The translations under genes and the position numbers were made by a program. Shown in pieces: positions 52,701 through 57,886 of a stretch of 64,000 nt of DNA. This DNA is from Pseudomonas sp. TH43 (GTDB lineage: Bacteria; Pseudomonadota; Gammaproteobacteria; Pseudomonadales; Pseudomonadaceae), in the NCBI RefSeq assembly GCF_016650635.1, contig NZ_JAEKFI010000004.1:2154501-2218500 (forward strand). Direction: 5' to 3'. The first letter of the stretch is position 1. Each line of letters opens with the position of its first letter. The notes beneath the pieces are model-generated. The model was not told the DNA's origin. It saw nothing but the letters and a program-made list of their open reading frames with translations, and did no database searches.

Positions 52701-52802
52701 TCTTTGGTTTTAGTCGGTATTGGAACTCTCGGCGGAGGAGTGAGTGGGGAAGTCGCGGGGGAAAAAATTGGAGAAATAATTTATGAGGGAATGTATGAAT
52801 GA
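49752..52802 (+). CDS. VgrG spike protein fused to a C-terminal putative membrane-active toxin
   Basis: A 1016-residue 'evolved' VgrG of the type VI secretion system. Residues 1 to about 370 are the gp27-like part, about 375-455 the gp5 OB-fold (VTGPKDTEIHCDEFGRVKV, SVLIPRVGMEVLVGF), and about 470-620 the beta-helix with VxVTG repeats. A Cys-rich linker (CEECERCKNGLC, from residue 658) and a LysM-like stretch (about 693-750) lead to a C-terminal domain with glycine-rich hydrophobic segments (about 905-925 and 947-1000: SGAVGGSMAGGALGSLVCVG and on). This looks like a pore-forming or membrane-inserting effector; the activity is inference. It is orphaned from any T6SS core genes. Confidence 0.9.
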   Translation: MFAPANQPRFTLTLEGAQHDLKVLEFTGKEAISQPFRFELELVSERPDLDLESLLHCQAFLSFDADGSGVHGQIYQVGQGDSGKRLTRYHLSLVPRLTYLGHRINQRIFQHLSVPQIVERILKDHAILRDAFEFQLGSDYPPRDYCVQYAESDLAFIQRLCAEVGIHYHFQHSPEGHRLVFGDDQTVFPRLAEPTLYLPGSGMAGGAPAIKRFNVRVETRTSVVTRRDYNFIKPRLQLESRIDGEQRPVLEDYHFPGQFNDRETGKHLAQRAHERHVADYRQAEGISDESSLVCGHFLQLTEHPRQDWNDLWLLTAVEHHGRQPQVLEESVTSDGEEFQGYRNTFLATPWAVFFRPPLGPEKPRMLGYQPAVVTGPKDTEIHCDEFGRVKVQLAWDRDGELNEHSSCWLRVASGWAHDRYGSVLIPRVGMEVLVGFIDADADKPLVMGCLPNAATPVPLDLPADKTRSIFRSQSSPGGGGYNELRIEDRKGAEEIYLRAQRNWTQHVLHDQQVQVDNQRSIVVTGTARHELKADEQRITHGQRQTEVRQDDHLTVTGDRHIRVSSQALSASGQFHVSAGQQVVIDGGASATIQAGGQWINIGPGGIFSSVPIMVGGAPMVAMSAAPVVPGLPEKLTAAPAAILTPAQIMSLKSDAPFCEECERCKNGLCPAPDTLSPPPKSSARPAPSGAEPGFHIVEQGMSRSALESTLFPQPDPSVLEKFRSLNPQLTQYAKPGQLIVLSDPRNTQCTREEALLMEAAQKVDAAFEPLSDAEAEFVSRHYEEIGSFLSQGSTGLGIGSAMFATHLGNLKDTLLELESLHKRTFEMHGKLQGADFFAERKKLIGRLDSSLGPLVRKGVGISEHPKLKRALGISSRSLVHHWSKAGTAGGISGYATHIDKVSKAGKVMKVGGWVGIALGASASGFKVKETCRFGTEEACRKIRFSEAGKLSGAVGGSMAGGALGSLVCVGIGLVTAGAGVVGCSLVLVGIGTLGGGVSGEVAGEKIGEIIYEGMYE

Positions 52803-53191
52803 CCAAAGACGACGAGGTTTGGTTTGTTTTGACTTTTGGCGGCCTGTTCTTCGGGCTAAGTTTTATCTCTGTTGTCGGGCAAGTTTATCTGTATTTTTTT
52901 CAAATGCGGAAAATCTTGAGTTGTCTTAGTAGTTCTCGTGGTGTTTTGATGCGAAAGTCCTCTTTGTCTAGGGGCTTGTTTGGTGCTTATTTAATGTTTG
53001 TTTGTGTGGGGTCATACCTGGTGTTGCCATCTTGGGCAATCAGGGGCGGGTCTTTGGATGAAAGTGACTATTTGAATTTCCCTTGTGGTTTGCTGTGCGC
53101 AATTCGTTTTTTTTATCTGGCTGCACTTGGGGGCGGGATTGCAATGATTATTCTCTTGATTGGTTGCAAATATATGGGTTGGATTGAATGA
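52799..53191 (+). CDS. Putative inner-membrane immunity protein for the VgrG toxin
   Basis: A 130-residue protein with three hydrophobic segments (about 9-34, 60-81 and 101-127). Its ATG overlaps the vgrG stop (ATGA), so it is made with the effector. A membrane location fits protection against a toxin that acts on the inner membrane. It is homologous along its length with the broken gene at 53309-53698 (shared YFF, I-CLSSS, RK, GxLD-x2-DY and GW near the end). The DNA is clearly more AT-rich than flanking core genes, suggesting acquisition. Confidence 0.75.
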   Translation: MTKDDEVWFVLTFGGLFFGLSFISVVGQVYLYFFQMRKILSCLSSSRGVLMRKSSLSRGLFGAYLMFVCVGSYLVLPSWAIRGGSLDESDYLNFPCGLLCAIRFFYLAALGGGIAMIILLIGCKYMGWIE

Positions 53192-53308
53192 ATTTTTTAT
53201 TGATTAAATAGAGTTTCTTTCTGTTGGTAAGTCTTAATTGAATGGGTTTTGCTATCCATTCGGGGAGTGGGGCGAGCAAGGGGCAGACGTTGTCTATGAG
53301 ATCCAGAA

Positions 53309-53698
53309 ATGAGATCGGATATTGAAATACTGTTCCTGTTAAGTGGTTTGGTATTGATTGCACTTATTTTTCTGTCGTCATTGATTTTGCTGTTTGTCGC
53401 TTATTTTTTTGCGCAGGATATCTTTAAGTGTTTGAGCAATTCACCGGCTGTTATTTCTAGAAAACGCACCTTGGGGTAGGAGCCGATTGGCCGATTTCTG
53501 TTTATTAGTAGTGTGGGCGCGCTCATGATCTTCTCGCGTAAATCCATACGAAATGGAGAGCTGGACGCCAAGGATTACGAAGCCTTGCCAGTAGGCTTGC
53601 GGCGGATAATTTTATGTTCCAATTGGATGATGTTGGTGTTAAGCGCCATTGCAATAATCGGTGTGGTGTTGGGGAAGGTTAATGGTTGGTTGAGTTAA
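53309..53698 (+). pseudogene. Second immunity gene, interrupted by an in-frame stop
   Basis: Read through, this frame encodes 129 codons, almost the same length as the immunity protein next door (130). Codon 57 is TAG (53477-53479); the same frame continues to a TAA ending at 53698. The two parts align with the neighbour: YFFAQDIFKCLSNSPAVISRKR with YFFQMRKILSCLSSSRGVLMRK in halves, and NGELDAKDYEALPVGL with GGSLDESDYLNFPCGL. The ATG at 53309 lacks a strong ribosome site. It is either a decayed duplicate or a gene disabled by one substitution. Confidence 0.75.
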
Positions 53699-53824
53699 CC
53701 ACTTTTCGATGATCAATCTGTTTTTGTCATGCAGGTTGTCTCCTTACGTTGGTTTGTAACTCAGCCATTTGTTTTTGTAGATAACAGCATTCTCGATATT
53801 GTCGAGAGCTGCATAGGCCCTTGA

Positions 53825-54547
53825 ATGAATAAACTAATTCCCCAACATTGGTTACAGCGTCAGCCGCTAATGGCCGATGAACAACTGTTTGCAGTTCTCA
53901 GCAGCACCAGCGATGGCGAGCCATTCAAGATCTGGAGCGGGTCAACTACCGCCCAAGCGCCAAGTCCGATTTGGGCGAATACGATTTACGCCGAGTGGGA
54001 TGCCGTGATGCCCTTCGTGGGAATTGTCCCGGCAGACAGTGAGTTTCTCGATTGGGTGGCGACTACTGAGTCTCTTGATTGGGGCTGGCTGGCGGTTTCT
54101 TCGGCGAGCCTTGAAGGGGTGGTTGAGCATTTTCGCAGTCTGACCCAAGTGTTGATGCCGGACGGCAAAGCGGTGTTTTTCCGTTTTTGGGATGGGCGGT
54201 TTTTGTCGCCGATCTTGCAGTCCGAGGCGGTCAGCGCGGCGCAACTGTTGCCGGTGATCTCGCGTGGACTGATTAATGGTCAGGCCATTGATATCGGGGG
54301 GAAGGCGCAGGTTTCCGGGCAGGTGTTTCCATGGTGGAAAGTGCCGGAATCGGTGTTGGCAGCGGACGGAGCTGATGTTCAGGTCAGTAACGCTGTGCAG
54401 TGGCTGAGCGAGGAATATCCGGCGTTGTTCGAGGCGTTTCCTGAGCCGGTTTTGCGCTGCAAGGTCAGCCAGTTTTTTCTAGTTTCGGCGTCGGAAGATA
54501 CGACGCAATCGGCGTTATTAGAGTTTTTGCTAACAGAGTCGGAGTGA
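53825..54547 (+). CDS. DUF4123 type VI secretion adaptor
   Basis: A 240-residue DUF4123-domain protein (TEC/Tap-1-like chaperones) that helps load an effector onto VgrG. The family pattern is visible: an N-terminal LFAVLSSTSDGEPFKIW, then GWLAVSSASLEGVVEHFRSL, VFFRFWDGRFLSPIL, in the usual order. Its genes are normally between vgrG and the effector; here it is downstream of the fused vgrG and the immunity genes. Either it serves the fused toxin or it once served a lost cargo. The start was taken at the ATG 53825. Confidence 0.85.
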   Translation: MNKLIPQHWLQRQPLMADEQLFAVLSSTSDGEPFKIWSGSTTAQAPSPIWANTIYAEWDAVMPFVGIVPADSEFLDWVATTESLDWGWLAVSSASLEGVVEHFRSLTQVLMPDGKAVFFRFWDGRFLSPILQSEAVSAAQLLPVISRGLINGQAIDIGGKAQVSGQVFPWWKVPESVLAADGADVQVSNAVQWLSEEYPALFEAFPEPVLRCKVSQFFLVSASEDTTQSALLEFLLTESE

Positions 54548-54597
54548 GGTTTCCGGGCGAAGGCCTTGGACGTTTCCTTCGAGTCGCGGCGGTTTTC

Positions 54598-54732
54598 ATG
54601 AACTGGTGGGCGGTGGGGTGCAGGGATAGTCTTTTCGTTGTCACCGCGAGAGTGGTGACAGGGTGTAGGAACCCTCGCTTTCATGGCGTTACAGTTAGTT
54701 GGCTTTTTGCGGCACTTGATTCAAGTCCGTAA
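54598..54732 (+). CDS. Possible small upstream ORF in the leader of the 54880 gene
   Basis: A 44-codon frame (ATG at 54598, TAA at 54730-54732); a GTG at 54544 would give 62 codons and overlaps the DUF4123 stop. It ends 10 bp before the 5' arm of the leader stem at 54743, an arrangement like a leader peptide. It is rich in Val, Arg and Trp (NWW, SW). No good ribosome site is seen before the ATG, so it may not be translated. Confidence 0.3.
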   Translation: MNWWAVGCRDSLFVVTARVVTGCRNPRFHGVTVSWLFAALDSSP

Positions 54733-54819
54733 AATCGTTCGCGGCGGCTGTGCGCGGGACACGCTTCGGCGTGACCGAGGTCCATGATTGCTCGGTTCCT
54801 ACTCCTGCGCACAGCTGCC
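54639..54819 (+). ncRNA. Structured leader RNA element, class not recognised
   Basis: The segment can fold as a closing stem of 13 bp (54743-54755 with 54807-54819, one G-U pair), enclosing CACGC-TTCG-GCGTG (54760-54773, a UUCG loop) and ACCGAG-N11-CTCGGT (54774-54796). Before it a 7-bp hairpin TGTCACC/GGTGACA lies at 54639-54660. In addition GTAGGAACC (54665-54673) is perfectly complementary to GGTTCCTAC (54794-54802), a pairing that would break the third stem. The element sits 60 bp before the next start codon. I do not match it to a known riboswitch. Confidence 0.55.
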
Positions 54820-54879
54820 ACCCAAACCTGTAGGAAGGTGCGTTGGCGGCTTACGTTTATCAATCATGGAGATAATCAA

Positions 54880-55200
54880 ATGACGACTTTGCATCCCGAT
54901 CCACCCTACGTAAAACATATCCCTCACCCCGACAACCGCTTCATGGCCCTGTCCAGCAATTGCAGCGACATGCCCACCCTGTTCGTCGACACCCACGCGC
55001 CCCTCGACATCCTTCTGGACGCCGCCAACTACCGTCTTCGCGCCGTGGTTCAAGTGCTGGAAAACATTTGCATGCGCGGATCGGTCGAATGCGACTCCGT
55101 CATCCTCAGCGACTTCGCCCAGCTCTGCGCTATTTCGTTGCGTGATGGCTGTGATGTGCTGGATGTAATTGGGCGGAGGATGGGCGGCATGCCATCCTGA
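54880..55200 (+). CDS. Small Pseudomonas protein, DUF3077-like
   Basis: A 106-residue cytoplasmic protein with an N-terminal disordered, proline-rich stretch and a helical C-terminal half (APLDILLDAANYRLRAVVQV and on, then a second pair of helices ending DVLDVIGRRMGG). It resembles the small DUF3077-type proteins frequent in fluorescent pseudomonads, whose function is unknown. GGAG lies 9 bases before the ATG at 54880. The structured leader upstream suggests regulation of its expression. Confidence 0.7.
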   Translation: MTTLHPDPPYVKHIPHPDNRFMALSSNCSDMPTLFVDTHAPLDILLDAANYRLRAVVQVLENICMRGSVECDSVILSDFAQLCAISLRDGCDVLDVIGRRMGGMPS

Positions 55201-55212
55201 CGCGGCTCAAGA

Positions 55213-55286
55213 TCAAAAGATCGCAGCCTGCGGCAGCTCCTACACGGGGTCATCTGTAGGAGCTGCCGAAGGCTGCGATCTTTTGA
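55213..55286. repeat. Inverted repeat of the GATCGCAGCCTGCGGCAGC family
   Basis: Arms of 32 bp (55213-55244 and 55255-55286) are near-perfect reverse complements with a 10-bp loop. The same repeat occurs at 56896-57001 and 60759-60832. Confidence 0.9.
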
Positions 55287-55299
55287 CTCTCAAAAAGGG

Positions 55300-55716
55300 T
55301 CAATCAACAACGATGTAAGCATCCTGAGTCCGGATGAAACGGTCGAACGCCTCTGAGTTGTAAACCTGCAGGCAAGCATGGAAGACCATTTTTTCATCCG
55401 AGTATTTGCTGTTGGCAGCGGTCAGGTTAAACGCCTTGGATACATGGTTTCTGGTGTCTTTAAAGGGATCGTGCAGCACCTGCAGCGTGTCTTCGTTTTG
55501 CAGGACGGTGTGCAGGCCTCTGCCCATGAATGAGTAGGTGCCGGCGGAGAGTTCGATGTCTTTTTTCAGTGCCGAATCTTCATTGAATGACTTCAGGATG
55601 CAGTGGCTCAGGCCATAGTTCTTGAGTGTTTGGCGGGCTTGCTCAGTATGCGTTTCGTCGCTGAGGGCGAGGGCTGAACTGACCAGGCAGAGTAAGAAGA
55701 TGATGAGGTAACGCAT
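55300..55716 (-). CDS. Tai4-like T6SS amidase immunity protein (putative)
   Basis: A 138-residue periplasmic protein with a signal peptide (MRYLIIFLLCLVSSALA). The segment KNYGLSHCILKSFNEDSALKKDIELSAGTY (in parts) resembles the amidase-immunity family Tai4, where NYALS-C and a helical bundle are conserved; a second cysteine (FHACLQVY) could form a disulfide. No amidase effector (Tae4) is adjacent, so it would be an orphan immunity gene next to the VgrG island. The family call is by eye. Confidence 0.6.
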   Translation of the reverse strand: MRYLIIFLLCLVSSALALSDETHTEQARQTLKNYGLSHCILKSFNEDSALKKDIELSAGTYSFMGRGLHTVLQNEDTLQVLHDPFKDTRNHVSKAFNLTAANSKYSDEKMVFHACLQVYNSEAFDRFIRTQDAYIVVD

Positions 55717-56043
55717 GGGTTTTGACGTCCTGTCGGTCGAGTCGAGCCAGTGTAACTGCGTACAGCCACGCCCTCACCCTAACCCTCTCCCGGAGGGAGA
55801 GGGGACTGACCGAGTCGGCTGGGTGAGGTACGCCGACGTGCGATGCCTGCGGTGATCTTCGATTGGCCAGGCCTGAGATCGCGTTGATCTTTCAGGTCGA
55901 TGTAAGCCGCGAGACCACCACAATCAGTCCCCTCTACCTCTGGGAGAGGGCTAGGGTGAGGGCAGGCTTTTGTCCGCTCAGCCGCCAACCCCTGACTTGC
56001 CGCGCGGTAAAAGGTAAACTTTGCGCCCTTCGCAGGAGCAGCC
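55717..56043. other. Gap between the Tai4-like gene and rlmJ
   Basis: The gap is mostly MITE-like copy 3 (55771-55962). The last ~80 bp before rlmJ are taken to be its promoter; a ribosome site AGGAG lies at about 56033-56037. Confidence 0.7.
55771..55962. repeat. MITE-like repeat, copy 3
   Basis: A 192-bp copy with left end CCCTCACCCTAACCCTCTCC followed by CGGAGGGAGAGGGGACTGA, and right end CTCTGGGAGAGGGCTAGGGT then GAGGG. The inner TTTCAGGTCGATGTA is shared with copy 2. It lies at the junction between the VgrG island and rlmJ. Confidence 0.85.
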
Positions 56044-56883
56044 ATGAATTATCGTCACGCCTTCCATGCCGGCAATCACGCCGATGTGTTCAAACACCTG
56101 ACCTTGACCCGCCTCATCGCCCTGATGTCGCGCAAGGAGCAGCCGTTTGCCTATCTCGACACACATGCCGGCATTGGTCTGTATGACTTGCAGGGCGATC
56201 AGGCCAATCGCACCGGCGAGTACCTGGAAGGCATTGCGCGTTTGTGGGATCAGCCGGATCTGCCGGCGCTGACAGCCGATTACATGAAAGTGCTGCACGA
56301 GATGAATCCGGATGGCCAGTTGCGCTATTACCCGGGCTCGCCGGAATTGGCGCGGCGTCTGACTCGCCCGCAGGATCGGGTGATGCTCAACGAGAAGCAC
56401 CCGGAAGATGGCGTGATGCTCAAGGACAACATGGCCGGTGATCGTCGGGTGAAAGTACATCTGGGCGAGGGTTGGCATGTCGCGCGGGCGATGTTGCCGG
56501 TGCAGGAGAAGCGTGCGGTGATGTTGATTGATCCTCCGTTCGAGCAGCTCGACGAGATGCAGCGTTGCGCAGCGTCGTTGAAAGAGGCGATTGGCCGTAT
56601 GCGTCAAACCGTGGCGGCGATCTGGTATCCGGTGAAGGATCAGCGTGCGTTGCGTCGGTTCTATCAGGATCTGGCTGGCACCGGGGCGCCGAAGTTATTG
56701 CGGGTTGAGCTGCTGGTGCATCCGCTGGACACGCCGAACAGTCTGAACGGCTCGGGCATGGCGATTGCCAATCCGCCGTGGGGGCTGGAGGAAGAATTGC
56801 GTGAGCTGCTGCCGTGGTTGTCGAAGAAATTGGGCCAGACCCAGGGCGGGTGGCAGATGGACTGGTTGATCGCCGAGAGCTGA
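56044..56883 (+). CDS. rlmJ: 23S rRNA (adenine2030-N6)-methyltransferase
   Basis: A 279-residue SAM-dependent methyltransferase for A2030 of 23S rRNA. The N-terminus MNYRHAFHAGNHADVFKHL is the family signature, and the catalytic motif DPPF appears in VMLIDPPFEQLDEM (about 161-174). Family length is about 280. AGGAG lies seven bases before the ATG. Confidence 0.95.
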   Translation: MNYRHAFHAGNHADVFKHLTLTRLIALMSRKEQPFAYLDTHAGIGLYDLQGDQANRTGEYLEGIARLWDQPDLPALTADYMKVLHEMNPDGQLRYYPGSPELARRLTRPQDRVMLNEKHPEDGVMLKDNMAGDRRVKVHLGEGWHVARAMLPVQEKRAVMLIDPPFEQLDEMQRCAASLKEAIGRMRQTVAAIWYPVKDQRALRRFYQDLAGTGAPKLLRVELLVHPLDTPNSLNGSGMAIANPPWGLEEELRELLPWLSKKLGQTQGGWQMDWLIAES

Positions 56884-56895
56884 TCTACGGCAAGA

Positions 56896-57001
56896 TCAAA
56901 AGATCGCAGCCTGCGGCAGCTCCTACAGGGATTAGTGACCGTTCACATAGGGGTGGACGTCTCCGAACCCTGTAGGAGCTGCCGAAGGCTGCGATCTTTT
57001 G
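56896..57001. repeat. Inverted repeat of the GATCGCAGCCTGCGGCAGC family
   Basis: Arms TCAAAAGATCGCAGCC... (from 56896) and ...GGCTGCGATCTTTTG (to 57001), with a 42-bp spacer. It lies between the convergent rlmJ and msrA genes. Confidence 0.9.
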
Positions 57002-57011
57002 CCTTCGGGGT

Positions 57012-57677
57012 TTAGTTACCCGCCAGACTCGGTGGCATGCACACGCCAGTGCCGCCGATCCCGCAATAGCCTTCCGGGTTTTTCGCCAGGTACTGCTGGT
57101 GATACGTCTCGGCGAAGTACACGGTGGGTGCCTGTTCGATTTCGGTGCTGATTTCGCCCAGGCCGGCCTTCGACAGTTCAGCCTGATACGCGGCTTTGCT
57201 CTTCAGCGCCGCGTCCAGATGCGCTGGCGAGGTGGCGTAGATCACCGAACGGTACTGCGTGCCGATGTCGTTGCCCTGGCGCATGCCCTGCGTCGGGTTG
57301 TGCAGTTCCCAGAACATCGCCAGCAGCTCTTCGTAGCTGACTTTGGCCTTGTCATACACCACCAGCACCACTTCGGCGTGGCCGGTCAGGCCCGAGCAGA
57401 CTTCTTCGTAGGTCGGGTTCGGCGTATAGCCGCCAGCGTAACCGACCACGGTGCTGACCACGCCTTCGCGCTGCCAGAAGCGGCGTTCCGCACCCCAGAA
57501 GCAACCCAGACCGAAAATCGCAAAGTCGACGTCCTGGAAAAACGGGCCAAGCAGCGGGGTTTCTTCAAAGACGAAGTGCTTTTCAGGCAGGGTCATCGCG
57601 GTTTCGCGACCGGGTAGAGCTTGATCTTTAGTCGGGAGCACGTTTTTGTTCACCAGAATTTCCGAGCGCAGAACCAT
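57012..57677 (-). CDS. msrA: Peptide-methionine (S)-S-oxide reductase MsrA
   Basis: A 221-residue repair enzyme that reduces methionine-S-sulfoxide in proteins. The catalytic Cys59 is in FGLGCFWGAERRFW, and the family core continues with GYAGGYTPNPTYEEVCSG and HAEVV. Recycling cysteines are seen near the C-terminus (YCGIGGTGVCMP). The start gives the N-terminal extension usual in pseudomonads. It is downstream of dipA on the same strand with a REP between. Confidence 0.95.
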   Translation of the reverse strand: MVLRSEILVNKNVLPTKDQALPGRETAMTLPEKHFVFEETPLLGPFFQDVDFAIFGLGCFWGAERRFWQREGVVSTVVGYAGGYTPNPTYEEVCSGLTGHAEVVLVVYDKAKVSYEELLAMFWELHNPTQGMRQGNDIGTQYRSVIYATSPAHLDAALKSKAAYQAELSKAGLGEISTEIEQAPTVYFAETYHQQYLAKNPEGYCGIGGTGVCMPPSLAGN

Positions 57678-57760
57678 GATCGTTCCTCTCAGTCAGGATG
57701 GGATGTAAAAAAGTAGACCGCCAGTGTGCCCAATGATGCCCGATTTCGCACTATTCAAAT

Positions 57761-57864
57761 CTGGGAGCGACGGTGCGACGACTCGACCTGCTCGCGAAAG
57801 CGGTGTGTCAGGCGACGATGATGTCGGCGGTTATAACGCCTTCGCGAGCAGGCTCGCTCCCACA
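57761..57864. repeat. REP/BIME copy with an interrupted left arm
   Basis: The right arm (57841-57864) is a normal REP. The left arm is GGGAGCGA, then about 14 extra bases (CGGTGCGACGACTC), then GACCTGCTCGCGAAAGCGG. The other copies have no such interruption. Confidence 0.75.
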
Positions 57865-57886
57865 GGGGATCTTCGACAGGTGGGAT

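Noticed and set aside
53148..53363. Minus-strand 71-codon frame between the immunity genes
   Set aside because: It lies in AT-rich sequence antisense to the immunity genes, with no ribosome site or homology, and ignores the clear plus-strand homologous pair.
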